The position numbers and the translations under genes are program-made. Shown one piece after another: positions 43,486 to 52,406 of a DNA stretch of 64,000 bases (position 1 is its first letter; each line of letters starts with the position of its first letter). Source of the DNA: Vibrio splendidus (GTDB taxonomy: Bacteria; Pseudomonadota; Gammaproteobacteria; Enterobacterales; Vibrionaceae); the NCBI RefSeq assembly GCF_003345295.1, contig NZ_CP031055.1:2046001-2110000 (forward strand). Reading direction: 5' to 3'. The notes beneath the pieces are model-generated. The model was not told the DNA's origin. It did no database searches and worked only from the letters and a program-made list of their open reading frames with translations.

Positions 43486-44079
43486 ATGAATAACAAAGCA
43501 AATATGATGGCACTGATTGCACTTTTCTCCGTTTCGAGCGTGTGTGCTTCGCCGGAGATCATCATTACCCCGATGGTGGGTTATACCGGAGGCGGTAGTG
43601 TCGAAGACCAGGATGGTAAAACGTATGATATGAAAGGTTCGGAAAACTATACCTTTGCGATTGAAACGCCACTTGAAAAAGGACGCATCGGATTTTTCTA
43701 TTCTAATCAAAGCTCTGAATTAGAAACGCTCAACCTAAGCTCTTCCATCCAATACCTTCACTTTCAAAGCAGCATCTACTACCCTGCTTCCTCTGTGTTG
43801 TCTGGCTATCTAGGGCTCGGTCTTGGGGCTTCTTACGTTGATGTAGACTGGGCAAAGGATAAGTATGGATTCTCAACTTCTATCTTTGGTGGTTTAGAGT
43901 ACAAATTTAGTGACCGCTTAGCGTTAAATACACAAGTACGTTGGCTAGGTACTGTGGTCGACAACGACACCTCCGGTGTTTGTAACGTACCGAGCAATGG
44001 CCAAGACTGCATCATCCGCTTTGATACTGACTGGATGAACCAATTCCAAGCCAATGTTGGATTGAGTTTTACCTTCTAG
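43486..44079 (+). CDS. Outer-membrane beta-barrel protein, function unknown
   Basis: A 197-residue protein with a signal peptide (about 1-20, ending SVCA) and alternating strands of about eight to ten residues, ending VGLSFTF. It has the OmpX/OmpA-like small-barrel character. I use the ATG at 43486, which has AAGGAT seven bases upstream, instead of 43468. A Cys pair (Cys168 and Cys177, about) in the VCNVPSNGQDC loop could form a disulfide. It is divergent from the YnhF-like gene and convergent with another surface protein. Confidence 0.75.
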   Translation: MNNKANMMALIALFSVSSVCASPEIIITPMVGYTGGGSVEDQDGKTYDMKGSENYTFAIETPLEKGRIGFFYSNQSSELETLNLSSSIQYLHFQSSIYYPASSVLSGYLGLGLGASYVDVDWAKDKYGFSTSIFGGLEYKFSDRLALNTQVRWLGTVVDNDTSGVCNVPSNGQDCIIRFDTDWMNQFQANVGLSFTF

Positions 44080-44134
44080 GTTGAGTCCCCATATTGGATC
44101 AATAAATCTTTAGATTAGAAGTATTCTAACGAAA

Positions 44135-44165
44135 TGAAAAAACCAGCTTGATGCTGGCTTTTTCA
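44135..44165. terminator. Terminator between two convergent barrel-protein genes
   Basis: AAACCAGC and GCTGGCTTT pair around TTGAT with A- and T-runs on both sides. Confidence 0.85.
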
Positions 44166-44190
44166 TTATAAAAACGGTTTTCAGTTCAAC

Positions 44191-44595
44191 TTAGAACTTG
44201 TAGGTCACACCTAGTGCGCCGCCTACTTGTAACTCAACACCTTTGTACATGTCGAGCTCAGGGTGAACTTGTGCGTAAGCATTCCAACCTTCGTAGAAAT
44301 TCACTTTCACGCCTAGCGGCAAACGCAAACCAAAGTCGTCATTCCATTCAGCCCAAGCACCAGCACCTACATACCAGCTCAACGGAGCTTCAGTTTCAAA
44401 CTGACCACGCTTAAAAATATAATCAAATGCAGCGCCATCATTGCCAATAGTTGCGCGATACTTCTGATCAAACTCCACAACGACACTTAGGTCTTGGTCG
44501 ATGGCGAGTCCAACTTCCAAAACTGGGGCTTCAGAAGCGTGAGCAAACGAGGCTCCGCTGCAGCACATAAGGCCGATCAAGTAACGATGTTTCAT
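44191..44595 (-). CDS. Small exported protein, probable outer-membrane barrel
   Basis: A 134-residue protein with a signal peptide (about 1-20, ending AHAS). The mature part alternates hydrophobic and polar residues and ends GALGVTYKF, as outer-membrane proteins do. It is short for a barrel (perhaps six strands) and I do not recognise a family. The ribosome-binding site is weak (GAG). It has no operon partner: a terminator and the ptsG terminator enclose it. Confidence 0.68.
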   Translation of the reverse strand: MKHRYLIGLMCCSGASFAHASEAPVLEVGLAIDQDLSVVVEFDQKYRATIGNDGAAFDYIFKRGQFETEAPLSWYVGAGAWAEWNDDFGLRLPLGVKVNFYEGWNAYAQVHPELDMYKGVELQVGGALGVTYKF

Positions 44596-44777
44596 AATAT
44601 TCTCAGACTGTGTTTAAAAAAGGGAGTTTACTAGAATCTCAGCGAAAGGTGTCATCGCTAGGTAAAAGATAAAAGACACGAAAAATTTGGGAACGACCAT
44701 CAATTGATCGAGTTGAGCGGTAACTCTCTGAGTTGATGGGGATTAAACGCAGCAAGGTCTTTCATAGAGCAGAAAAC

Positions 44778-44806
44778 AAAAAAGGAGGCCTCTCGGCCTC
44801 CTTTCA
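44778..44806 (-). terminator. Terminator of ptsG
   Basis: AAAGGAGGCC and GGCCTCCTTT form a 10-bp stem with a TCTC loop. On the minus strand it is followed by TTTTTTG. Confidence 0.92.
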
Positions 44807-44824
44807 ATTTATTGAATCAGTGAA

Positions 44825-46255
44825 TTAACCGTTGTTACGGATCCACTCATCCATGTCTGTCTTAAGGTTGTCAGACTTAGTACCGAAGATAGCTTGTACG
44901 CCACCAGCAACTACAACAACACCTGCAGCACCTAGTTTCTTCAGTTTGTCTTGGTCAACAGCTTCTGTATCAGCTACTGCAACACGTAGACGAGTAATAC
45001 AAGCGTCAAGACCAGTGATGTTCGCTTTGCCACCGAATGCAGCAACTAACTCACCAGCAAGCTCAGTACCAGTTGCAACGATGTCGTCTTCTGACTCGTC
45101 TTCGCGACCTGGAGTTTTAAGGTCAAGTGCTTTAATCACAGTGCGGAATACAATGTAGTAAATTGCAGCGTAACCAATACCACATACAACCATTAGGCCC
45201 ATCTTAGACGCGTTGCCAGATAGAACTAGGAAGTCGATTAGACCGTGTGAGAAAGATGTACCGTGTACAAAACCTAGAGTGTTCGCAAGAACGTATGCAG
45301 AACCAGCTAGTAGAGCGTGGATTGCGTACAGTACTGGAGCAACGAATAGGAATGAGAATTCGATTGGTTCAGTGATACCCGTTAGGAATGAAGTCAACGC
45401 AGCAGAAGCCATGATGCCCATTACTTTAGCGCGGTTTTCAGGCTTAGCTGAGTGTGCAATTGCGATTGCAGCAGCAGGTAGACCGAACATCTTGAACATG
45501 TAACCACCAGCTAGCTGACCGAAGCCATTGCCCGCTGCACGAGATGCGTCATCAGCAACTAGGTAACAAGTAAGAACACCGTTTTGAGTTTCGCCAGCAG
45601 CGTTTACACAAGTACCAGCTTCAAAGAAGAAAGGTACGTTCCAAACGTGGTGAAGACCAAATGGAATTAGAGAACGCTCAACGATACCGTAGATACCAAA
45701 CGCCACTTGTGGGTTTTGGTGAGCAGCCCAATCAGAGAACGCAGAGATAGCGCCGCCAACTGGTGGCCATACTACAGATAGTAGGATTGCTAGACCAATC
45801 GCAGAGAAACCTGTGATGATTGGCACGGCACGCTTACCAGCGAAGAAGCCTAGGTACTCTGGTAGTTGAATACGGAAGAAACGGTTGAATGCCCAAGCAG
45901 CAACACCACCGACTAGGATACCACCTAGTACACCAGTATCGATTTTATCAACGCCCATTACACCAGCCATTACGCCAAGTGTAGCAGTCATGATGCCGTA
46001 ACCAACGATAGCAGCTAGACCAGCTACACCGTCGTTATTAGTAAAGCCAAGTGCTACACCTACTGCGAACAGTAGTGCCATTTGACCGAAGACTGAACCA
46101 CCCGCTTGTTCCATTAAGTTTGAAACAATTTCTGGAATGAAAGGAAGGTCTGCTGCACCGACACCTAGCAAAATACCCGCAACTGGTAAAACTGATACTG
46201 GTAGCATCAGAGACTTACCAACTTTCTGCAGGTTAGCAAAAAGGTTCTTAAACAT
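44825..46255 (-). CDS. ptsG: Glucose-specific PTS transporter EIICB
   Basis: A 476-residue inner-membrane glucose transporter and phosphotransferase. EIIC covers about residues 1-375 (MFKNLFANLQKVGKSLMLPVSVLP at the start, the ITEPIEF substrate motif). A linker LKTPGRED precedes EIIB, whose phosphorylated Cys419 is in LDACITRLRV. It is close to E. coli PtsG throughout. It takes phosphate from EIIA-Glc. It lies downstream of ycfH as in E. coli, but a terminator and a 444-base gap give it its own promoter, with a candidate Mlc operator. In enterics dephosphorylated PtsG sequesters Mlc. Confidence 0.95.
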   Translation of the reverse strand: MFKNLFANLQKVGKSLMLPVSVLPVAGILLGVGAADLPFIPEIVSNLMEQAGGSVFGQMALLFAVGVALGFTNNDGVAGLAAIVGYGIMTATLGVMAGVMGVDKIDTGVLGGILVGGVAAWAFNRFFRIQLPEYLGFFAGKRAVPIITGFSAIGLAILLSVVWPPVGGAISAFSDWAAHQNPQVAFGIYGIVERSLIPFGLHHVWNVPFFFEAGTCVNAAGETQNGVLTCYLVADDASRAAGNGFGQLAGGYMFKMFGLPAAAIAIAHSAKPENRAKVMGIMASAALTSFLTGITEPIEFSFLFVAPVLYAIHALLAGSAYVLANTLGFVHGTSFSHGLIDFLVLSGNASKMGLMVVCGIGYAAIYYIVFRTVIKALDLKTPGREDESEDDIVATGTELAGELVAAFGGKANITGLDACITRLRVAVADTEAVDQDKLKKLGAAGVVVVAGGVQAIFGTKSDNLKTDMDEWIRNNG

Positions 46256-46520
46256 GTTTATGCTCCTGATAAAGATAAAATAATTATATGGGTTCTAACG
46301 GCACACCCCCGTAGCCTATATGTTAGCACCCAGTGAAAATGTAACCATGTATTGCATTATATTTTCTGCCGCTAAATATATATTGATGCGGAACTAACTT
46401 TCTAGTCACTTACGAAATTTAGTTTCAAAACACGTCTTGGATCACATGTCAAATCTAGAAATGCAATGCTTTACAAGCAATTAAATCATTGAAATATAAA
46501 TACATTTTTTGATGGGCGTA

Positions 46521-46540
46521 TTATTTTACTGGGTAAATAA
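46521..46540. promoter_or_regulatory. Candidate Mlc operator upstream of ptsG
   Basis: TTATTTTACTGGGTAAATAA has perfect TTATTT/AAATAA arms. E. coli ptsG carries a similar Mlc site containing TTTTACT and an AATAAA half. It lies about 270 bases before the start codon. The gene for Mlc is 6 kb away. Confidence 0.55.
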
Positions 46541-46657
46541 AATAGGAGCTAATGTTATTTTTAGTAACAAAATTACAAATGATGTAAATAGTGCTCTCAA
46601 GTTCAACATAATTAGTAAACATTAAAAAAAAACGTACTTTTGGTGATCAAAAACACA

Positions 46658-46684
46658 AAAAGGGAGCTTTCGCTCCCTTTTATT
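46658..46684 (-). terminator. Terminator of the fab-ycfH gene block
   Basis: AAAGGGAGC and GCTCCCTTT form a stem around TTTC. On the minus strand TTTTTG follows. It separates ycfH from ptsG. Confidence 0.9.
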
Positions 46685-46699
46685 TGTTTAGTTAGTTTT

Positions 46700-47467
46700 T
46701 TATCGCAAAAAAAGTTTTCGGTAATTTTTGGTTGTTTGTTCAGCAACCTCTTTCATTGACAGCCCTTTCAACTGCGCGATATAAGCCGCCACTTCGACCA
46801 CATATGCAGGCTGATTCTGTTTACCTCGATATGGAATCGGAGCCAAGTATGGCGAATCCGTCTCGATCAGCAACCTATCTAGCGGTAAGTTTTTCACAAC
46901 GTCTTTAAGTTCTGTGGCTTGTTTAAAGGTCACAATACCTGAGATCGAGATATAAAAACCTAATTCCATTGCCGCTTCAGCGAATGCTTGATCTTCAGTA
47001 AAACAATGAATCACACCACCGCACTTCTCTGCTCCACCATCGCGTAAAATAGCTAACGTATCTTCACGCGCGTTACGCGTGTGGATGATCAAAGGTTTAT
47101 TAAGCTCAACAGCCAACTCAACGTGCTGCTTGAACCTAAGCTGTTGCAGTTCTGCCGTCTCTGGCTGGTAGTGATAATCTAAGCCTGTCTCACCTATCGC
47201 CACAACCTTTGGATTGCTCGCATACTCACACATTCTTTCTAGACAGAAATCGCTCTCTACATCGAGAGGGTGAACGCCACAAGAAGCTTTAACGTTATCG
47301 AACGGCGAAATCATCTCAAGCATGTTTTCAAACGAGTCTAATGTCACACCGACAGAAAGCAGTTGGTCTACATTTGCTGCCTTCGCCTTATTAACCACGT
47401 CTTCTACACTGGTGTGTAAATCTTGGTAATCCAGTTTGTCTAAATGACAGTGGGAATCTACGAACAT
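46700..47467 (-). CDS. ycfH: TatD-family metal-dependent hydrolase YcfH
   Basis: A 255-residue TIM-barrel hydrolase with the metal motif HCH near the start (DSHCHLD), GETGLDYHY (about 90) and ETDSPYL (about 205). TatD relatives are 3'-5' DNases or deoxyribonucleases; the exact substrate of YcfH is unsettled. I use the ATG at 47467, preceded by GAGGAAAC, which gives the MFVDSHCHLD start of the family. It overlaps the end of holB by 10 bases, so the two are translationally coupled. Confidence 0.92.
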   Translation of the reverse strand: MFVDSHCHLDKLDYQDLHTSVEDVVNKAKAANVDQLLSVGVTLDSFENMLEMISPFDNVKASCGVHPLDVESDFCLERMCEYASNPKVVAIGETGLDYHYQPETAELQQLRFKQHVELAVELNKPLIIHTRNAREDTLAILRDGGAEKCGGVIHCFTEDQAFAEAAMELGFYISISGIVTFKQATELKDVVKNLPLDRLLIETDSPYLAPIPYRGKQNQPAYVVEVAAYIAQLKGLSMKEVAEQTTKNYRKLFLR

Positions 47468-48423
47468 GTTTCCTCGCAAGTGGCAATCAGCCAGTTCATT
47501 ATGAGTAGCTCCGTATTGAGCCCGGGGTGTTGCTTTAACTGCTCAATCAATATCAACAGTTTATTCGATGCTGCGTAAGCACTTTGATAAGACATTACCT
47601 CAACCAAAGCTTTCGCACTCGGAGTCATCGCCTGATTCGCCAAACCAAAATTCAGCTTTTGCACGTCAGACAGTAAGTGCCATAGCCAGCCTAGTTGAAC
47701 TAAAGGGTCTTTACTAAGCTCTTTGGAAAGCTTCAGCATGTCAGGTTGAGTACCTTTGATAACATTGACAAAACCATCGAGCACTTTTGTTGAGGCTTCA
47801 ACACCGCCTTGCTCAAACATGGCTTTCGCTTTCAAAGGCGCGTTGTCATTGAGCGCTAGAATATACTGCGGAACCGCTTTACCTATTTCCCCATCTAGCC
47901 AAGCCGATCCAGTATCCAACTGTGGGCTAACCACATTGAATTGCTGACAGCGGCTAATAATAGTCGGCATTAAGCGATTACTGTTACGAGTAGAAAGAAT
48001 GAAGATGCACTTACTTGATGGCTCTTCTAGAGTTTTCAGCAATGCGTTCGACGCCGATTCGTTCATCGACTCTGCAGGGTTAAGCAAGATAACGCGCAAA
48101 CCACCTAACTGGGACGATTGTTGAGCCCAGCGGTTACTCGCACGTACTTGGTCAACGGTAATCGATTTACCTTCTTTCTCAGGTTCAATCACATGGAAAT
48201 CCGGATGACTCCCCGACTTGATCAATTCACAACTGTGGCAAAATCCACACGACTCGCTTTCGTAATTAGTACACATCAATGCATCGGTAAGTTGGCTAAT
48301 CAGCGCATCAACGCCGAGCCCTTCCGGTGCATTAACAATCACAGAGTTAGGAAAACGCTCTGCATCGAGACTTTTTTTCCACTCACTCCATACCGGTGTG
48401 AGCCAAGAATACACTTCAGCCAT
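47458..48423 (-). CDS. holB: DNA polymerase III delta' subunit
   Basis: A 321-residue clamp-loader subunit. The zinc-binding cysteines are Cys51, Cys59, Cys62 and Cys65 (CTNYESESCGFCHSC). The Walker A region is degenerate (NAPEGLGVDAL), as expected for the non-ATPase delta' subunit. It acts with DnaX and HolA in loading the beta clamp. It is placed between tmk and ycfH exactly as in E. coli. It starts seven bases after the tmk stop codon. Confidence 0.95.
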   Translation of the reverse strand: MAEVYSWLTPVWSEWKKSLDAERFPNSVIVNAPEGLGVDALISQLTDALMCTNYESESCGFCHSCELIKSGSHPDFHVIEPEKEGKSITVDQVRASNRWAQQSSQLGGLRVILLNPAESMNESASNALLKTLEEPSSKCIFILSTRNSNRLMPTIISRCQQFNVVSPQLDTGSAWLDGEIGKAVPQYILALNDNAPLKAKAMFEQGGVEASTKVLDGFVNVIKGTQPDMLKLSKELSKDPLVQLGWLWHLLSDVQKLNFGLANQAMTPSAKALVEVMSYQSAYAASNKLLILIEQLKQHPGLNTELLIMNWLIATCEETCS

Positions 48424-48429
48424 GACTAC

Positions 48430-49062
48430 CTACTGTTTATTGAGCCAAGCATTGAGCGCGACTTTAATATCAGCGGCTACTTGCTCAATTTCTTGCTGTG
48501 CATTAACCACAAGAACCGTTTCGTCTTGTTCTGCAATCTCAAGGTAACGTTCACGTGTACGATCGAAGAATGAGATATCCATCTTTTCGATTCTATCGAG
48601 CTCACCACGGCCTCTAGCGCGTTCAAGCCCTACTCTAGGATCAAGATCCAAGTATAGGGTTAGATCTGGCTTAAAACCGCCTAGCGTGGTTTCTTTCAGT
48701 GATTCCATCGTAGTGCGTGCTATCTGGCGACCACCACCTTGATAAGCTTGAGATGACATATCATGGCGATCACCCAACACCCATTTACCGCTGTCTAATG
48801 CGGGCTTGATGACGTTCTCGACTAATTGAACACGTGCCGCGTACATCAGCAATAGTTCCGTCATATCTTGAAGCTTCTCACCTTCGTGCTCTTCTTTAAC
48901 CAATGAACGCATCTTTTCAGCTAAGACAGTGCCACCCGGCTCACGAGTATTGACGATATCTTCAACACCCGATGCTTTTAATGTCTCAACGATGGCATTG
49001 ATTGCTGTACTTTTGCCAGCACCTTCAAGGCCTTCAACTACGATAAATTTCGACTGATTCAT
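48430..49062 (-). CDS. tmk: Thymidylate kinase
   Basis: A 210-residue kinase converting dTMP to dTDP for DNA synthesis. P-loop GLEGAGKST (about 11-19), DR motif in GDRHDMSSQAYQGGGR and the LID region RGRGELDRIE are visible. Length fits the family (about 210). The ribosome-binding site is weak. It is flanked by mltG and holB with very short gaps. Confidence 0.96.
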   Translation of the reverse strand: MNQSKFIVVEGLEGAGKSTAINAIVETLKASGVEDIVNTREPGGTVLAEKMRSLVKEEHEGEKLQDMTELLLMYAARVQLVENVIKPALDSGKWVLGDRHDMSSQAYQGGGRQIARTTMESLKETTLGGFKPDLTLYLDLDPRVGLERARGRGELDRIEKMDISFFDRTRERYLEIAEQDETVLVVNAQQEIEQVAADIKVALNAWLNKQ

Positions 49063-49072
49063 AATTATTTCT

Positions 49073-50089
49073 TTATTTGTTTTTTCTTAATTGCTTTAAG
49101 TAAGCTCGTACTGCACGGTTATGCTCAGTCAAACTCTTTGAAAATACGTGACCGCCTGTTCCACTCGCAACAAAATACAGGTAGTTGCTCTTCTCTGGAT
49201 TCAGCGCAGCATTGATAGACGCTTTGCCCGCCATTGCAATAGGCGTCGGTGGTAAACCACTCATTGTATAAGTGTTGTATGGCGTTGGAGTACGTAAGTC
49301 TTTCTTACGTATATTGCCTTTGTAACTGTCGCCCATGCCGTAGATAACCGTTGGGTCAGTTTGCAGACGCATACGCTTGTTCAAGCGATTAACGAACACA
49401 GAAGACACACGTTCACGCTCTGACGCTACTGCAGTTTCTTTCTCAATGATAGACGCAAGAATTAGCGCTTCATATGGCGATTTAAGAGGCAGTTTATCGG
49501 CTCTATTTTCCCACTCATCATTGACCACGTTCATCAGATCTCGGTGGGCGCGTTTCAACAAATCTAAATCCGTTGTGCCATAGGTGTAGTGGTATGTTTC
49601 CGCTAAGAAAAGGCCTTCTAGCTTTTCATTTTCGATACCAAGCTTTTGTGCGATCTCTTTTTCAGAGACATCATTCAACGTCTGCTGAATGAATTCGTTG
49701 TCTTTTAGCTGAACAAGCCACTCGTCAAAACGACTGCCTTCTACGAAGGTAATGGTAAATTGGTGCTCTTTCCCTTCTACAAGCACTTGTAGCGCCTGCT
49801 CTAGTGTTAAACCGGGTTCAAGCAGGAATGTACCCGCTTTTACGTCTACAAGCTCAGGATGTAACTTACGGATTAATTTCTCGTAAGGAGAAGCCTCAAA
49901 AAGCCCCTCGTTAATCAACTGTGCTAGAACACGGTTAAAGCTGCTACCTGCAGCAACGGTAACCACCTGCGGTTTTTCTAATTGAATAACTTGTTTCAGG
50001 TTATCTTGCGCTTGGTTGTAAACATAAAAACCAGCAGCAGCGGCTGCGATTAAGCACAAGGTAATAAAAATAAATAACTTTTTGATCAC
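49073..50089 (-). CDS. mltG: Endolytic transglycosylase MltG
   Basis: A 338-residue inner-membrane enzyme (formerly YceG) with one N-terminal membrane helix (about 4-26), a LysM-like region and a YceG domain. The catalytic Glu is Glu216 in ASIIEKETA. It cleaves nascent glycan strands inside peptidoglycan to set their length. Length is close to the E. coli protein (340). It overlaps the end of pabC by four bases (ATGA), so translation is coupled. Confidence 0.94.
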   Translation of the reverse strand: MIKKLFIFITLCLIAAAAAGFYVYNQAQDNLKQVIQLEKPQVVTVAAGSSFNRVLAQLINEGLFEASPYEKLIRKLHPELVDVKAGTFLLEPGLTLEQALQVLVEGKEHQFTITFVEGSRFDEWLVQLKDNEFIQQTLNDVSEKEIAQKLGIENEKLEGLFLAETYHYTYGTTDLDLLKRAHRDLMNVVNDEWENRADKLPLKSPYEALILASIIEKETAVASERERVSSVFVNRLNKRMRLQTDPTVIYGMGDSYKGNIRKKDLRTPTPYNTYTMSGLPPTPIAMAGKASINAALNPEKSNYLYFVASGTGGHVFSKSLTEHNRAVRAYLKQLRKNK

Positions 50090-50964
50090 GAGTTTAGTTG
50101 TCCTTGAAGGCTACGAGTAACGGTTCCAATGTTGAATTGGGTATCACTAATACGGGTAACTGGGGCAACCCCTAAGATGGAGTTGGTCATGAAAATCTCA
50201 TCAGCTTGCATGAGTTGAGATAAGCAGTAGTCACTAATTGTAACGGAAAGTTCAGCTTGATTCAGCGCGGTTAACACTTGCTTACGCATAACCCCCGCCA
50301 CACCACTTTGCGTGAGTTGAGGTGTATATATCATCTGACCTTTTCGCCAAAACAGATTGGCCATGGTGGTTTCAATCACATTGCCCGAGATATCAAGAAC
50401 TACACCATCAGCTTCATCGGCCTGATCCATTTCATCTTTCATCAAGATCTGCTCAAGACGATTATTGTGCTTATGGCCTGCGAGCAATGGGCTCAAACCT
50501 AGTGCTTGCTGGCAGATACCGAGTTCTACACCAGAGTCTTGCCACGCTGAATAATGACTAGGGAAACCAAATGTACTGATGGTTATCGTTGGCTTGGCGA
50601 TATTCTTGGTACTGTAGCCACGACCGCCTGCCCCACGGCTAACGTGTAGCTTTATCCCAGCTTTTTGATTATGAGGCTTGTTTGTATCATGGAGGATCTT
50701 TGAACCATAAAGGCTCTTTGTTCCATGAAGGTCGTTATCTTGGATATGTTGAAGTGCATTATCGATCCAAAGGCTAACAACATCCCAATCAAGTGTCTGA
50801 ATACGTAACGCTTTAAGGCATTCGTCGACACGACATTGATGATCATAAAAATGTTGAACCTGACCCTCTTGGACAAGCATGGTGGTAAAACAGCCATCTC
50901 CATACTGAAACGAGCGATCCAAGATATCGACAGTTTGCTGGCTTTCTCCATCAACCCAAAACAT
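50086..50964 (-). CDS. pabC: Aminodeoxychorismate lyase
   Basis: A 292-residue pyridoxal-phosphate enzyme (fold type IV) making p-aminobenzoate for folate. The cofactor lysine is Lys165 in AGHKHNNRLEQ; SRGAGGRGYST (about 109-119) follows the family. I use the ATG at 50964, which has GGGG six bases upstream and gives the MFWVDG start of PabC; an ATG at 50976 lacks a site. Unusually, about 20 residues are inserted at 77-98 as three hexapeptide repeats. E. coli PabC (269) lacks this. Confidence 0.92.
   Translation of the reverse strand: MFWVDGESQQTVDILDRSFQYGDGCFTTMLVQEGQVQHFYDHQCRVDECLKALRIQTLDWDVVSLWIDNALQHIQDNDLHGTKSLYGSKILHDTNKPHNQKAGIKLHVSRGAGGRGYSTKNIAKPTITISTFGFPSHYSAWQDSGVELGICQQALGLSPLLAGHKHNNRLEQILMKDEMDQADEADGVVLDISGNVIETTMANLFWRKGQMIYTPQLTQSGVAGVMRKQVLTALNQAELSVTISDYCLSQLMQADEIFMTNSILGVAPVTRISDTQFNIGTVTRSLQGQLNS
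50688..50741. repeat. Three imperfect 18-bp repeats within pabC
   Basis: Each unit begins CAT-x-x-AGG and is 18 bp. They encode LHGTKS, LYGSKI and LHDTNK, in frame. The repeats look like a recent in-frame expansion, because the copies still share most bases. Confidence 0.75.
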
Positions 50965-50981
50965 GTTTTTCCCCATAAAAA

Positions 50982-51014
50982 GAAACGGCTCAATGCTAAA
51001 GCATCAAGCCGTTT
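50982..51014 (-). terminator. Terminator between fabF and pabC
   Basis: AAACGGCT and AGCCGTTT with an inner ATGC/GCAT pair form a long stem. On the minus strand CTTTTT follows, so fabF transcripts probably end or are attenuated here. Confidence 0.8.
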
Positions 51015-51068
51015 AAAAACAAGTCTAATTATGACTATCTACGAATGTTTACATCTTTAATAAGATGA

Positions 51069-52313
51069 TTAAATCTTTTTGAAGATCAAACAGCCGTTTG
51101 TACCACCGAAACCGAATGAGTTACATGCAGCATATTCCATACCGCTAACTTTACGCGCAGTGTGGGGTACTAAGTCAATATCTAAGCCTTCTTCAGGATC
51201 ATCCAAATTGATTGTTGGTGGAACAATTTGATCAATTAGAGACATCGCTGTGATGATCGCTTCAGCAGAACCTGCAGCACCTAGAAGGTGGCCTGTCATT
51301 GATTTCGTAGAAGAAACCAAGACTTGCTTGCTGCCTGCTTCGCCAAGAGCACGCTTGATGCCCTTAACTTCCGCTACGTCACCTGCAGGAGTCGAAGTAC
51401 CGTGTGCATTAACATAACCGATTTGTTCACCAGTAATGCCAGCATCACGCATAGCCGCTTCCATTGCTAGTGCACCACCAGAGCCATCTTCACTTGGAGA
51501 TGTCATGTGGTAAGCGTCACCCGACATACCGAAGCCAACTAGCTCACAGTAAATCTTAGCGCCACGAGCTTTAGCATGTTCATACTCTTCAAGAACCATC
51601 ATGCCTGCACCGTCACCAAGAACGAAGCCGTCACGGCCTTTGTCCCATGGACGAGAAGCTTTTTGAGGCTCATCGTTACGAGTAGACAGTGCTTTAGCCG
51701 CACCAAAACCGCCCATACCTAGTGGTGTAGATGCTTTTTCAGCACCACCCGCTAGCATTGCGTCAGCATCGCCGTATGCAATCATACGAGCCGCGTGGCC
51801 AATGTTATGTAGGCCAGTCGTACATGCTGTAGAGATCGCGATGTTTGGACCGCGTAGGCCACGCATGATAGACATGTGACCCGCAATCATATTCACGATC
51901 GTCGACGGTACGAAGAACGGGCTGATTTTACGAGGGCCTTTTTCAGTTAGAGCCTTGTGACCGGCTTCGATCAAACCAAGACCACCAATACCAGAACCGA
52001 TAGCAACGCCTACACGAGGAGCGTTTTCTTCAGTAATAGTTAGGGCTGAATCATCTAAAGCTTGAATACCTGCTGCGACGCCGTACTGGATGAACAAGTC
52101 CATCTTACGAGCATCTTTTTTAGTCATATACTCTTCGCAGTTAAAGTCTTTAACTAGACCTGCAAAACGAGTTGAGAAATTGGTTGCATCAAAATGATCG
52201 ATATTAACGATACCACTTTGACCAGCTAGCAGGGCTTTCCAAGAAGATTCTACAGTGTTGCCTACCGGCGACAACATACCCATGCCAGTGACAACTACAC
52301 GACGCTTGGACAC
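51069..52313 (-). CDS. fabF: 3-oxoacyl-ACP synthase II
   Basis: A 414-residue condensing enzyme that elongates acyl-ACP with malonyl-ACP, important for cis-vaccenate. Catalytic residues are Cys164 (STACTTGLH), His304 (NAHGTST), Lys337 and His342 (KSMTGHLLGA). The start is GTG with GGAG nine bases upstream. It lies after acpP, with a strong hairpin between. Confidence 0.97.
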   Translation of the reverse strand: MSKRRVVVTGMGMLSPVGNTVESSWKALLAGQSGIVNIDHFDATNFSTRFAGLVKDFNCEEYMTKKDARKMDLFIQYGVAAGIQALDDSALTITEENAPRVGVAIGSGIGGLGLIEAGHKALTEKGPRKISPFFVPSTIVNMIAGHMSIMRGLRGPNIAISTACTTGLHNIGHAARMIAYGDADAMLAGGAEKASTPLGMGGFGAAKALSTRNDEPQKASRPWDKGRDGFVLGDGAGMMVLEEYEHAKARGAKIYCELVGFGMSGDAYHMTSPSEDGSGGALAMEAAMRDAGITGEQIGYVNAHGTSTPAGDVAEVKGIKRALGEAGSKQVLVSSTKSMTGHLLGAAGSAEAIITAMSLIDQIVPPTINLDDPEEGLDIDLVPHTARKVSGMEYAACNSFGFGGTNGCLIFKKI

Positions 52314-52369
52314 GATATTACACTCCGGGGATTGAGGTGATTTAAGATGAGGATAGATGAGTTAGATAA

Positions 52370-52398
52370 AACACAGGCGGTCAAGGTGACCGCCTGGG
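52370..52398 (-). terminator. Attenuator-like hairpin between acpP and fabF
   Basis: CAGGCGGTCA and TGACCGCCTG form a perfect 10-bp stem with an AGG loop. On the minus strand TGTTTTA follows. It would allow acpP to be expressed above fabF, as needed for abundant acyl carrier protein. Confidence 0.75.
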
Positions 52399-52406
52399 AG
52401 AGATTA

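Larger units (their letters stand above)
46256..46699 (-). promoter_or_regulatory. ptsG promoter region
   Basis: About 440 AT-rich bases without a gene, between ycfH and ptsG. It contains the ycfH terminator and a candidate Mlc operator, both listed separately. On the minus strand, TGTGA near 46443 is one good half of a CRP site with a poor second half. Confidence 0.55.

Noticed and set aside
43390..43710. A 106-residue minus-strand frame opposite the barrel gene at 43486
   Set aside because: It overlaps a gene with a signal peptide and good start, and has no protein-like features.
46432..46449. CRP site upstream of ptsG
   Set aside because: Only one half (TGTGA) fits; the other half is poor.
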